From positions 1,178,001 to 1,242,000 of the forward strand of contig VTFK01000016.1 of NCBI GenBank assembly GCA_009617715.1: a DNA stretch of 64,000 nucleotides. Reading direction: 5' to 3'. The DNA is from Plectrocnemia conspersa. Taxonomy: Eukaryota; Arthropoda; Insecta; Trichoptera; Polycentropodidae. The translations under genes and the position numbers were made by a program. The notes under the pieces were generated by a model, which worked only from the letters and a program-made list of their open reading frames with translations, was not told the DNA's origin and made no database searches. Numbering within the stretch: position 1 is the stretch's first letter; each line of letters begins with the position of its first letter. Positions 35,420 through 47,329 of the stretch are shown in pieces.

Positions 35420-36215
35420 GACAATTACAAGACTGCATTTTCTAACCATTTTTGCGAGTTTTTAAGAGCATCATATATGCTCAATTTGGAACTCACTACC
35501 CTTATTAATAGTTTAAGGATTATCATTTTCTTGGTCACTTTCTATAATGTTTTGTTCATCTTCGTTGGAATAATCAGTGTTTATATGTTTGCCATCGCTT
35601 TTTATCTAGAATAATACTTCCATTATAGATTTAAACAAAGTTAATTATAACTGAACTGGACAAGTCTGAACTTTTTCATACCACTAGTTGTTGATGCAAA
35701 TATTTCGCAATCAAAAACAATTCTAAATTCACTCAAACGACTTTTAATCATTTTTCGTAATACGAGAAAATATTTTTATTTAACATGAACAACGATGTTG
35801 AAATATCCTTTATTTTTTATGCCTCGTCCATTCATCCATTGTCAGTCTAAAGCGAGAATTCACTATTTTGGCATCGTTTCATATTTTTTCTCTTTATTAA
35901 AGTTTATTATTGATTTAATGTTGTCTGCTTGATTTAAATATTTTTGCAATGTATATTATTACTCTTACAAGAAAAGCATCTTTAGCAGCTAGCCAGGCCA
36001 CAATTTATTGTAATTGTCTTTTTACAAAATTTGTTAGTGAGAGTCGATATATATTAACTCTGTTGGCACTATGTAAATATTCCGTGTTTGTGGACTCTCC
36101 TTTAGTAATTTTATTCATATGAATGCGATTTACTCTTTCTATGTCTTGCTTTGTTTTTGACAGAAGATGCATTTAGCTGACTCTTTTTGTGATGTTTCCA
36201 TACTTCAGATTGATT
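35420..36215 (-). pseudogene. hAT-superfamily transposase relic with BED-finger remnant (minus strand)
   Basis: The minus-strand translation, broken by stops and frameshifts, gives a CxxC start of a BED-type zinc finger (ESAKCIFCQKQSK, about 36140-36185), a VAWLAAKDAFLVRVI segment (about 35965-36010) as found after the linker, FRLTMDEWT followed by GYFNIVVHV (about 35780-35860), equivalent to the LTLDEWTS...YLNINVH block of hAT transposases, then ASTTSG.KKF (about 35685-35715) and an acidic stretch near 35530-35560. These occur in the order known for the family. No terminal inverted repeats were found. The dimerisation domain is not visible. Confidence 0.7.
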
Positions 36216-36285
36216 TATTTTGATTAGAGACTATAATAATGACCATTGATTGATACGAGATACGTACAGTAAATAATTATATTCT

Positions 36286-36639
36286 TTGAAAAATCGTGTG
36301 ATCACGTTTGAAAGAATTTTTGTCTCAAAACTTGCGTTATTTACTGTGAACAGAATGATCATCCATCAACATGGAAACATGACAATAGCGTATAAGGGAT
36401 TTAGACCACACACAGCCGTCATTACGAGCAAAAATCCCATTAATAACACCGAGTTTTGTTCTTACTGTAAATATCCTCTATCAAGCCTGGACTCCAATGA
36501 GAAGAAGGTAGGCACCAGCAGCCACTCGAGAATTCAGGCAGACACTCGAAGGGACCAATTGACGCCCGCCGCCTGCGGACAAAACATATCCCGCCGCTCG
36601 GAGAATATACAGTCGCTGCCATACCAATCAGTACTCTGA
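36286..36639 (+). CDS. Unrecognised ORF, 117 codons (doubtful)
   Basis: This is an open frame in a GC-richer segment, with two CxxC-like cysteines (FCSYCKYP) and a basic, polar C-terminal half. I do not recognise it. Downstream at about 36730-36745 are two AATAAA-like signals. It lies just upstream (in + orientation) of the hAT relic's 5' side and could belong to repeat debris. Overlapping ORFs on the opposite strand weaken the case for coding. Confidence 0.15.
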   Translation: MKNRVITFERIFVSKLALFTVNRMIIHQHGNMTIAYKGFRPHTAVITSKNPINNTEFCSYCKYPLSSLDSNEKKVGTSSHSRIQADTRRDQLTPAACGQNISRRSENIQSLPYQSVL

Positions 36640-38542
36640 GGATGGTCCACTGACATCATCCCTCCGCTAGTTTCTCCACCACCGCTCAGAGAAAACATCT
36701 CGATATGTATCGTATGTCGCAACATACATCAATAAATGTAATAAACCTCTAACTAGATTCCATCCTGAGTAACACTGGCTACGAAATCATAACCCCTGGG
36801 GTTCTCAAACCTTAAAATATTTCATATTTAATAAGTCAGGTCTCGCAAAATATTATAAGATATGCCATAACATCGATTTTTGCATAAATTAAAAATTATT
36901 TTCTGCCATTGTCTTATGAAAAAGAAAGCTTACCTTCGAATATGTTTTTTGGAGCTTTTGAATCACGTTTCATTAGAATTATTAATTAAATGATTTTTGC
37001 CGCTGAAAACCTTTAATTTATATTGTAAAGAGCTCAAATGCCCGTTTGACCGCATTTTTCACTCGGTCCTTTATGAAATCTCCGAATTCGGTCATAAACT
37101 ATGTTCGACAAGCGCATTTAAAGCGAAATTTTACAGCAAATTGATTGCGCCAATTAAAACGGTAGCACTGAAACTCGAACGTTCGCACACGCATACATCT
37201 ACACAAATTATCGAGCGATGTTGTAAAGTATTTTGTAACGAGATTAAAGTGCGCATTTCATAATCGACCCACCAATTAGGGAGCGATTTTGCCCAAAGTT
37301 GTGTAAGCAACAAAGTCCTCGAAACGCAACTAATTAAAACACAATCAAGATCCTCGGAGGAGAAACTCTTTCGAGCCGAGTTTCAATTTATCGCGACCCA
37401 GAGGGTCACCAGTGTAGGGGCTCGGGCGATCGACTCCCTCAGGGTTCTGGCACTCTACGTTGGTTCTCAACATATTATGTAACCTGTGCGTTAATTGCGA
37501 ACTTAACTACTGCACGACGCTAGTGGCTGAGTAAACATCGTTAAAACAGAATCGATGATCTGGCGCGATTCTGCATTCGACAAGACAAACACAGCTCCCG
37601 GCTCTGATGGAAAGTGTGCTCCGGCGGGAGAGCAGAACAAACACTACCAGTGTGATTACTTTTTGCGTGAGACGTCTTTGCGGCCATCGGCGAAAACTTT
37701 AAACTATGCTGTAAATCAGACACTAAATTCAATATATTTCATTATTATAGTACTGTCTTAAAGATCAACATTATCAACTATCTTCATGTGATGAACAGCA
37801 TGCAGATTATTCCGATATATTTGGTGTGCTAAAAAGTAGTGTACTAAATATTTAAAAAAATAAATACATTGTCTCAAATGTATAGAGTGATTAAAATAGT
37901 TTTTCAGATTCTGATTACTGAAAAAATAAAAAAAAATTAAAAAAAAATAAGTTTCTTTACAATTCATACTTCTAATTAAATGAAAAATCAGTGAAGCGGT
38001 TTTTATGTACAATACATACATCTTTATAGTATATTGAATCTTTTTTTTAGGTATGGTAATACTTAAAAATGGAGTACAAGTCAGAATAAATAGCACTTGC
38101 CTTGAACTATGTAGTTAAAACTAGCTTATATACAACAGTAAGACTAGTGAAATCCAGTTTACTAGCCTGTTGGCGCATGCTTGTTTCCACATCTATCATA
38201 CATTTCCCTTTTATCTCACTGTCTCTTCAGTCCCTTCGTCCCCTACAGTGTGTAACTAGACTGTGCAGTACATGTGTCATTGTACTGCGATTTTTGTGAA
38301 ACTATTTTTTAGTTACATAGTGTCACTTGAGAGTGTTTATGCTTGTATTTTTAAAAGACAATGGCTTCCCTAAGGATGTGTTTTTGATATATATGTGGGA
38401 ATTATACTGTGAAAAATCAACAAAGAAACAACTTAGATTTTTTGGAAAAACTGTACTTTGATTCTTTGTCATGAAGTTTGTTCGATTCGTGTGAAGGACT
38501 AAGGAAGTGGTTTTATTGTAAAAAGTAATTTTTATGCTAGAG
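36640..38542. other. Non-coding stretch
   Basis: GC-richer patches lie at about 37000-37460 and 38130-38290. ORFs on both strands (60-112 codons) show no recognisable domains. CCCTGGGGTTCTCAAACC at about 36794 faintly resembles a hAT terminus but has no partner. Confidence 0.5.
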
Positions 38543-38612
38543 ACTTCGTAGTTGGCGTAGTATCAGGGATGACGCAAAGTAAAAATCTCAACGTCTCTTA
38601 AATCAAAAGTAT
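38543..38612. repeat. Orphan dispersed repeat R4, copy 1 (short)
   Basis: GACTTCGTAGTTG followed by GATGACGCAAAGTAAAAATC aligns with GGCTTCGTAGTTG and GTTGACGTAAAGTGAAAAGC at 57998-58035. A following TTAAATCA block also matches. Identity is moderate with short gaps, so homology is likely but not certain. Confidence 0.45.
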
Positions 38613-40859
38613 CTAGTAGAAGTGTAGCACAATGTGGCTTTGGGGAGAGGAAGGGATAATTTTTTTTGTTCATTCTTTTGGCAATACGATATAGTATAAT
38701 ACTTAAATAAACACTAATTATTATTTTTATAGTACATTTAAAAGATACACCTACCTAATGCGTCTGAATCTTAAATTTTAAAGTACGCGGCGTGACGAAT
38801 ACACTTGTTCAGCAAATCACAAATAAATAGTTTTTTTTTCACGCTCAAATATATAGTCCTGACAATTTTTTTTATTTATGTTTAAATTTAGATTAAATAT
38901 TTATTTAATATCAAAGATAATCAAGTTACGACCTAATGAAATTTATTAAAAGTCGGTTATTTTAATCATATAAAAAAAAAAATATTTCTCAGTTATTTGC
39001 AAATGACTGTCTATTATTTTTATTATTGCGCTTAATTTACAAGCTGACTTTCACATAATATTTTTTTACATTTTCATGCGACAATTCTTTTCTTACCCTT
39101 GAATGTGTTGCTGGCATTTGTATAAATAAGAGGTATTTTATATAAAAATCTTTCCAAATAATAATTTCGCTTCAATCGAATCGTATTGAAAATAAAAAAA
39201 TTATATGTTCAAAATATTCTCAATTGATTCTTGATTTTTATTCTAAAAAAATAAAATACGTTATTAAACATATTTGATAACAAAACTAAAAAGTATAATC
39301 AAAATTTATTTTAAATACGGAAATCATGTTAATTATTAAATAAACCCAGGCAGAGTTTTTCTCCATTTGATTAATGGCAATACTGATACATATATTGTAT
39401 GTAAAATACAATAAATACAAAAACCTAATTAAAGCAACTTACGTTCCTATTACCAATTAAATAATGAATTAATATATTTCAGGCTATTGTATCAATAAAT
39501 TTTATTTATATAATTATTAGTACAATATTTATTAAATTATATTGTTTATTAAAACACTTTATTATGTTATAATTACCATTTACCATATAATTTTGCCCCA
39601 CAAATTATATATATGTTCCTTAAGCGCTAAACAATTAGCACATACATATATAATATATATAATAAAATCGATACAACATAAATTATTCAAAACTCAATAT
39701 AACAAAACTTTGATAAAGTCATTATAACATACTTAGTTGTTAGAGTTTCATTTTAAGTTTAATTTATGCTGGATTATGAATAAAAGTTCTAAACAATATA
39801 TTGTATCATATAATGTAAAATAGTATATACAAATAATTTTTATAAGCTTAGCAAAAAAAAATGTTTTTTGTTTTAAATTGTTATGCCTTATCTTTCAAAC
39901 TTTTATTTAAAACAAATTAAATGTTGTCAACTCATGCACTAACAAATAACATGTTCATTTTACCGCAAATCGGCATCACGTTCAACCGCAAAGCGCTAAA
40001 AAATGCATTCCATCATTAGTCAGCACAAAGGCGCAAAACCCGACGCAATAAATAATTGCGCCGATTGTGTCACTAGCACATGATTAATGGTCACTCGACA
40101 CATTTTTTTAACGACACAAAACATTCACAACCATGTTCGTACATACATTACTAATGTCGATTTCCAGTAGATAACCACCTGCGCTTCTGATTAGGTCTTT
40201 TCCCTGTCCCTTCGTTACACGGGAAAAGCAAATAAAGTGTCCATTCGATTTCCGTCCACTGCATGCAATTCATATTTGATGAAGCCACTCAAAATTCAAT
40301 TAAACCCGGTTTTTGCATCAGGTAGATGGGAGCAAATGTTTGCACGGACCACTTACCCGCTTTTTGCATTGAACAAAAAAAAATGCACTGAAGGCAATCA
40401 TTTCGCAAGATGAAAATCAGTCGTAATGGATTTTAACACAATGGCTTTCACACGTAGGGTAATTAATTAGCAATTTATTAAAAACAAAAAAATCATCCTT
40501 ATTATAGTAAATCGATTTTTACTTAAAACTACTCCCATTGCTCTATTTCGTAATTTTTGCAACATCGTCTTATCTAATTTATTATGATTTTTTAATATTG
40601 TTGCACAATAATTAAAATTTTATTTTTATTTACACATATATTTTTCTTTCTATGTAATATAACTATTTTTTTAATATATAATTACAATAGCTTTTAAATA
40701 TTTTATATTATTATCTATTTATATAATATACTAATATATATTTTTTATGTTATTATCTAACATATCTTGATAACTAAAAAACATACATTGCGTTTTGTTT
40801 TTATATAGTTTAAGTAGGTACATTATTTTTTAACAATTTTTTTATTATATATAATTCGT
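38613..40859. other. Non-coding stretch
   Basis: Mostly AT-rich. A GC-richer island at about 39960-40440 contains many short GCGCAA/TTGCGC and ATTAAT motifs but no ORF. No repeat partner was seen. Confidence 0.55.
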
Positions 40860-41300
40860 TTTTTAAGTAATCTACAATTATTTAACAAAATTATCTATTC
40901 AATAAATGAATGTGTCATTTGCAAACATATATATTTTACAATTTTCTATATTAATTATTATAGTAATAATATATATTATTAACAACAATGGTCCTAATTT
41001 GGACCCATGTCATACACCATGAGATATTATTTTATTTTTAGAATAAGCATAATTTATTTATATTTTTTGCTTTAATTTTTATAAATAAATATTGAATTAT
41101 TTTAAAATCATTTTATTTAAAACTATATTCTTTAATTTTTTAACATTAGACTTTTGTCAATTGTTTTGAAAACTCTCTTTAAATTCAAGAAAACTGCTTC
41201 AATGATTTTGATTATATCCTTATCCAACAAAATGCAGTTTCTGTGGAATGTTTTTCTCTAAATTTCAATTATGGTTTGCACATATTTTTTTGTAAATTAA
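40860..41300 (-). mobile_element. LINE relic (family B), reverse-transcriptase core (minus strand)
   Basis: The minus-strand translation gives KIIEAVFLNLKRVFKTIDKS (about 41145-41215), a degraded ISHGV.HGSKLGPLLLIIY block (about 40970-41030) and IENCKIYMFANDTFIY (about 40880-40945). These match IIEAVFLDFKRAF, GLPQ..LGPLLFIIY and IENCKIRLFTDDTFIY of the plus-strand copy at 6150-7548. The catalytic ADD is AND here, consistent with a dead copy. Homology may extend upstream to about 41500 but becomes unreadable. Confidence 0.82.
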
Positions 41301-41869
41301 TAGAATCCTTTAATTGTTTTATTAAAACTTTCTTTGTCACTTTTTCCATACAAGGCAATATGTTATTTTATCTCATTTCCTTAACATTTTTATTTTTTTT
41401 ATTTTATTTGGAGGTTAAATTATCAGGTTTTTTTCTTCGAAAAGTGCTTTATTTACTAAATCATAAAATTTCGTTCTTAGTAATATCCATATTTCTTTAA
41501 TTAGATATACATATAATTAATTAGTACACAATCTTTTTAATTTAAAAATTATATTGTAAATTTCTTCTAAAGCTAAATTATACACCTAAATTTTACATTT
41601 ATTGTTTCATAATTTATTAAACTAATTTAATTAATTTAAAATCTCTTCCTTCACTTTCAATGTATTGTAGTATGTATTTATTTTTCTGCTATTATATGAT
41701 GATCTTTATATATATTTCCAAATTAATATCGGTAATACCAAAAAAATATTTACATATACATATATTTTTTCAATATTCGAATAGTTGAAAATTACAAGTT
41801 ATTGAGAAACCTAATTCAAGACTGTTTTTGTTCTAAATTTTATTTGAGGGATAACTCGATAATTTTTAG
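41301..41869. other. AT-rich stretch, possibly 5' part of the LINE relic
   Basis: No clear motif. An 85-codon plus-strand ORF (41243-41500) lies opposite the LINE relic and is spurious. Confidence 0.4.
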
Positions 41870-41970
41870 CTTAGAATCAGGGACGTCATTTCAGCTTTAT
41901 TTTAATTAGATTCAGAGTATTTAAAAAAAATGACATTAATTTTTCTGGCCAAATTTTGAAGAATGCATAT
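41870..41970. repeat. Dispersed repeat R5, copy 1
   Basis: TTAGATTCAGAGTATTT followed by AATGACATTAATTTTTCTGG and CCAAATT aligns with TTAGATTCATAGTATTT, AATGACATCAACTTTTTCTGG and CCAAATT at 58796-58848. Weaker similarity extends about 40 bp upstream. The family is unknown. Confidence 0.6.
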
Positions 41971-43589
41971 ACTATTTGTATTTCCATCTTCTTTATAATC
42001 TTAAATTTACATAGATATTGTATTATTATTTTTTTAATTTGAATATGAATTGTAAATTTTTAACATTCTAATTTATTCTTAGTTATAGCATTTAAACACT
42101 AATATAGTTTTCTTTCTTAAGTTTTAATTATGATGTACTCGCCATATAGTATGTTAAATTACTATATCACAATACCTAAAAAAACACCTCAACATTCCAC
42201 ATGCACCGCCATACACGCACATGAAGCGAAATTATCGAACGATGACGTCATCTTACCGCGCATGTGCCATTATGCACGCACATCTCCCGCTCGGCCGATT
42301 GTGTAATAAGGGCAAAACAATTTAACGACCCTTTGAGCCGGAGAGCGAATTTGTATGGACCTCATCAGCCCGCGGACCGGCGCCTGGCCGTCGCAGCTAT
42401 CTCGGTCGCCAATCTCGCCAAAGGGGTCAGCAATTTGCAGTTATGATTCGCAGACACGTGCCGTGTCCTTCGATAAACAAACCGTTTAATGAGCGCCGCC
42501 CACCTCCCCTTCTGTCCTTTCCCCGGGGAGCGGACCTTCCCGAAGGTCTCGAGGGCGCCGTTAAGGCGCTCTTTTTATTTCGGCTTCTCGTTACCCAGCG
42601 ACATAATCGGCATTTAATGGAGAAGGATTTGGTATAGCTTTATCGGCGATATCGATACGCGTCTTGTAAGCATGTACGACAAGGTTACGTTCTATCACCA
42701 TTCAAGACTGGAAGTGAATGGCAGATATACACTATGAATTCTAAGTAGAGATATTGCCAAAAATTAAGGTCTAACGCCAATTCTAAAATCATTTGATTTT
42801 ATAAGTTGGTTATATGACCCCACGTTAGGCAACCGTAAGATAATTACAAAGGATAGTTCAAACATTACTTATTCAATGCAAGGCAATACGTTTTTTTTTA
42901 TATAATATATAAAAAAAACAATCTTTATGACTGAAAGGATTTAAAAGTTTTTTTTTAATAATGGCTATTAAAAGTATCTGTGGTTATTGTGCATTTTTTG
43001 CTGCTCTACAGATTTATGATGTTCTATTTAACCTAATCATTGTCTTTATTGAATTATAATGCGATTGTTAAAATCCAATACAGCTTTAAACATTTTTGTT
43101 TTGTAACACATTTTGCTAATTAATATTGACAATACTGTTCCATCCGGACAGGAAAATCTTCATTAAGGGTTTTTGCTTGATTTTAATATTTTTGCCTGCA
43201 TTTATATATCAGATTTTATAAACAGTATATCGTATTTTATTGTATCTTGGCTTGTAGGTGTTTGAATAGTTACAAAGCTTTTTTTAAACTATCACTCTTT
43301 CAGTAGGTCTTAAACTATAAGTTATTATTTTTAATAAGTTTTAACTGCTAAAGTTTGTATACATTTTTTAGGATAACCTGTTTGCTTATGACATTTTTTT
43401 GACACGATAACAGCTATATTTCTAAACAAATTTTCAACTTTATTGTCAAAATATTTTGTTTTGTAAACTTCTTAGTTAATTTTGTGAATATAACGGTTTA
43501 TTGGGACCAACAAATTAACTACCGCTACTGGTCGTGTTCAATACCCTCACATTATTTTATTTAAAATAAATTTGCATAGCAACGAATAT
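41971..43589. other. Non-coding stretch with GC-richer island
   Basis: The island at about 42180-42680 contains two short ORFs (60 and 64 codons) with no domain. At 42475-42496 it holds a 22-bp segment repeated exactly at 43959-43980. The rest is AT-rich. Confidence 0.5.
42475..42496 (+). repeat. 22-bp exact repeat, copy 1
   Basis: AAACAAACCGTTTAATGAGC plus GC is identical to 43959-43980, same strand, 1484 bp apart. Flanking sequence does not align beyond a few bases. Both copies sit inside GC-richer, non-repetitive-looking islands, so a shared regulatory element is possible. Confidence 0.7.
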
Positions 43590-43760
43590 ATTATTAAAGG
43601 CACGTGTTACACATTAATCAAATGTTATGTGATTATTTACACGTGTAGCGCATTTATTTGTAATTATTATAATTCACACGTGTATCGAATTATATTTTTA
43701 CTATAAATATGGAGTGATTATGTAAATAGAATTAGTCGATCAGTCGACCTATTGAACAAA
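43590..43760 (+). repeat. Repeated promoter-like cassette R7, copy 2
   Basis: Three CACGTGT sites (43601, 43639 and 43676; the last two are full ACACGTGT) come before TATAAAT (43702) and TCAGTC (43740), the latter matching the arthropod initiator TCAGT. Shared with 20040-20270: ACACATTAATCAAAT, TGTAGCGCAT and CAGTCG. The TATA-to-initiator spacing of about 40 bp is longer than usual, so the start site is uncertain. No downstream coding region was recognised. Confidence 0.55.
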
Positions 43761-44672
43761 TCCTTGTGGCGAATCTGGCTGAAATAAGTATATGAGGCAG
43801 CAATTACAGAAAGGGCATATTTAGTGTTGTACATCGTCGAGATGATGATGAACTAATTTAATTAGTTCATATCCATCCTTACTATTTTTAGATATAGAAA
43901 AATCAACACACTCGATGATTTATCAGATTTGACACGTCATATTTCACATATCCTAGTGAAACAAACCGTTTAATGAGCGCAGCTTCTCGGTTCCCGAGAG
44001 TGTGGCCGTTCGCTGCCCCAGTCTCACGGGAGCCATAAACGTGGCATTTTTTATTTTTCCCGTGTTTTCCCTGAAAATTAATCCCAGGTCGCACTTGGAA
44101 GCTCGGACGCGATCGATAATTTGTACGACGGCGGCTAATTAATTATATTTAAGGCCGGCGTTTTCGCTCTCTCCCTTCTTTTTGCCGCTGTGTAGGAATT
44201 TTAAAGACGCTAATTAATTAAAAAATAAACATCGCGAAATCTTCGGTGAAATCGGGCGTCCATTGTGAGCACTTGCAAATAAGGCGTTCTACACAATATT
44301 GCGTACAACGCTAATGCTTTGATCCGATTATGAGCGAAAGGGGGATTTTGTGCGGATGAAAGTAGTCGATTATTTATGTATATATTTATTATGTTTCGTT
44401 TTTGCTAATTTAAATTTTACACACCTCGAGCGTTTACCAGAATACGAACGATGCCCTGCTCTCTAATAATTTGTACATTTTTAATACATCACTGATGAAT
44501 ACACAAAGAAAAAGTAAGCCGAAAAGTATTGTGTTATATGAAACGACAAACCATACAAATTATTGCGTTGTAAGGTTATTATTTATTAAAACTGAAGCGA
44601 TCGTTAACAAATGTATCGTTCACAGAAGCCAAATTTGATAATTGAAAATAAAATAATAAGAGACCTCTAAAT
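43761..44672. other. Non-coding stretch with GC-richer island
   Basis: It includes a 10-bp perfect hairpin ATGAACTAAT/ATTAGTTCAT (43848-43870, 3-nt loop), the second 22-bp repeat (43959-43980), and a GC-richer island at about 43960-44380. No gene. Confidence 0.5.
43959..43980 (+). repeat. 22-bp exact repeat, copy 2
   Basis: Identical to 42475-42496 (see that entry). Confidence 0.7.
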
Positions 44673-45574
44673 CAGTGCTCTTTCACCTATTTAATCCGCG
44701 GCCCGGCGAAAATGGGACAAATATGGTGTTGGCAAACTGAGATAGAACGAGTAACTCGATGCAATTTCAGTATGCGCGTAGGCGTCCTATGGTTAACACG
44801 CATGTCGAACGCTGCATCGTGGTCACGTGGTCAAGTTATAATACCACATTCTTATCGGGCACTTCAACAGACTCTTACTGACATCTTTGAATATTTTAGG
44901 GCACCAAAAGAGATTAATTATATTTTTGATAGTATATTCTTCTAACAGATAACGTTATTATATTTTTTTCATATAAAATTACATAATTAAAAAATAATTA
45001 GTGGTACTTGATTTTGTTAAAAAAAATCGTTTCGAATATCCTTATGTATTTTCTTAGATCGGTTTATATAAATGTCACACCATAACGAATTCTTATTTAG
45101 AATCAATGGCGACAAATTCTAGGATAGTCACAGATGTGGTATTCGTATTCTGAAGTATAATTTTTATGTCTTATGGCATTTTGTAAAAGCCGACACTGAT
45201 ATTGTATTGGTCACAAACTTTTATAATCATCAGTAGCGTAATTTTAATAATATGACAATTTGAAAATTGCGATTATTTGGCACATTTTTTGATCGCGCGC
45301 AAACATGCCGGCTGTACGTGACAGAAGCCGCCGTCCGGACGTCATTCACGGATGCTGTCCGGACGGCATATGAAATTCGCGACAGTGTCGTCGCTTACTC
45401 GAAGTCGTAGGTCTCAGCTGATTTCAGTTGTAATTTCGATTCGGACAATTTCCAGAGAGTGTAGTGCAGGCATAACATTCGGTTTTTGGCGATTCCCCGA
45501 TTCGGGTGAAAGTTTGCACGGACCGGCAATAATTTCTTGCGGACCGGTGCCGATCCGCGAATTAAAGAACATTG
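44673..45574. mobile_element. Non-autonomous hAT element with TIRs and 8-bp target duplication
   Basis: The left end begins CAGTGCTCTTT and continues to AATCCGCGGCCCGG. The right end, read inward on the other strand, begins CAATGTTCTTT and continues to AATTCGCGGATCGG. So 9 of the first 11 bases match, and so does most of an inner block. Flanks are CTCTAAAT (44665-44672) and CTTTAAAT (45575-45582), an 8-bp duplication with one mismatch. The GGCCCGG and GGACCGGTGCCG motifs near the ends are typical of hAT termini. Internal ORFs (44712-44945; 45352-45609) do not resemble a transposase, so it would have depended on one supplied in trans. Confidence 0.8.
45330..45367. repeat. GC-rich inverted repeat inside the hAT element
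   Basis: GCCGTCCGGAC (45330-45340) and GTCCGGACGGC (45357-45367) are perfect 11-bp inverted arms with a 16-bp spacer. Each arm also contains the palindrome GTCCGGAC. It could be a subterminal binding motif of the transposon or a structural relic. Confidence 0.75.
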
Positions 45575-45709
45575 CTTTAAATAGGTGTCCACTGTCCCAT
45601 ACAAACTGAACCTACTTCCCCGCACGTTTATGATAATTAAGTATCATCAGTTTTAGAGTGAGGTTGCAAAATATTTTTATTAAATTTAAACTTGGATTCC
45701 AAGTGCCGT

Positions 45710-45950
45710 TCCAAATTTAATTTAATTTGTTTCGAAATGTGAGGCTATGAAAAAAAAAGAATATACGCCTTCAAAACATTTGTAAATAAATTGATTATCG
45801 GCCGTTTCTACTATGACCGAAATTCGCAGAATTCGTTCTTTGACCCAAGTAAATCATTGACAAGACCCACTTTTTATTAATAACGCTTATTTCGAAAACA
45901 TGTTTGCGTCGCAAGTTTCTGTGAAGTTTGTGATACGTTTTTGTATATGT
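45710..45950 (-). repeat. Orphan dispersed repeat R6, copy 2 (minus strand, coding-like)
   Basis: The minus-strand partner of 16230-16475. A minus-strand ORF (45795-46028) covers it, with VFEISV and TNSANFGHSRNG matching copy 1. The amino-acid match continues past the stop (QMF in both). This copy keeps a longer open frame than copy 1. The protein family is not recognised. Confidence 0.6.
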
Positions 45951-47329
45951 TATTTCTAGACGCAAATATTTTATTTCAATCAGTTCAATATTTATATGAA
46001 AATCTGCATATAAAAAACTCTGATACATATATGATCATTATGCATATACAATTCGTTCTAAACATTATTTGCTATTGTATAAACTATATATTACATACAA
46101 TTTTGTGTTTAAAATGTTACATAAATTTTACTGATTTAATTCAATCGCAGCTGATTTAAAAAAGCTCAAATGATTTCCCTGATCAAAGAGAATTTATTTT
46201 TCACGCCTTCACTGATTAATAATTTAAACAGCATTGTGTTATAAAGATTTTATGGAATTTAAAAAGTTTAACGAAAATTTAAGTATATAAATAACAATTG
46301 CTAAAAATAATTATTATGATAATAATGATAAGCATATTGAACGTTTATCCGTATCGTGTGCTTTAGAGCTAATAGTAAGGGCGAAAAACCCAAACTTGCC
46401 ATCTTCTTCTTAATTATGTATAATGATGAAATGGATAGCTCTCGAACTGACTGTGTTAACGCAAATGGAGTGTTAGTTATTCTATAATGTTGATCTTAAT
46501 TTAATTTGATTTGAATGATTTAAGCAATACTATACATTATTGTACAATTATAGTTTCTATGGGTATAAAGTAATTTTCTGCCGGCCTACTAATCGCTAGT
46601 ATTTTGATTTTTTTGTCAATAAATGTATCAATTATATTTATACCACAAAAATGAAACATAGTATATGTTAAAAAAATACAAAACAGATTTTTAATTATTT
46701 TTATAATGAAAGGTTTACGAGTAATCGCCATTTAAATTTATTTTATAGCAATTATTTGTGTGATATACACACAATGAATGCAATTAATTAAAACATTATG
46801 ACATCGAATAAATAATCATGTTACACACTTTCGTAATTACTCACATAATTTAACCCATTTATTTTGAAGCACGTAAATGAAATTTCTAAAAGTTCTCCGA
46901 TTTTAATTGAGCACCTAAAATATCCAACATACCCTATTGTTCATTAACAACGCGTTCAAAATCGCATTAAAAGCGCGATAAAAGTGCGTACGTGTTGGGT
47001 TTTTTATAATTTATATTCGCGTACATATATTCGTAAAATTAAAAACAATACCCCGAAGTTGAGTAGCAACGACCACATACGCAATTAGGGAGCAAAAAGG
47101 TCCCAATTTGAATTTTTTAACCTGCCCCCGGGGCTTTCGAGTAAAAGCGCACAAGGGACCGGCCACGGCTTAGACCTTTAATTCTGAAAAATAAATTGAA
47201 TAAATAAATAAATAAAACAAAGCACTCGAAAACGTAATCGTATGGCACAAATCTATTCAATTACATTATCTCTCAGAAAATAAACTATGTTTCTGTTTTT
47301 TATATTTTTGTAACTGTGCTCATGGTAAA
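45951..47329. other. Non-coding stretch
   Basis: AT-rich, with a GC-richer island at about 46900-47180 (CGCG-containing, no ORF). No gene. Confidence 0.5.

Noticed and set aside
36794..36812. CCTGGGGTTCTCAAACC, resembling a hAT terminus
   Set aside because: The first bases do not fit the CAGGGG start and no partner end was found.
42551..42576. GC hairpin followed by a T run, looking like a bacterial rho-independent terminator
   Set aside because: Everything else in the window is eukaryotic. There is no adjacent gene and the resemblance is coincidental.
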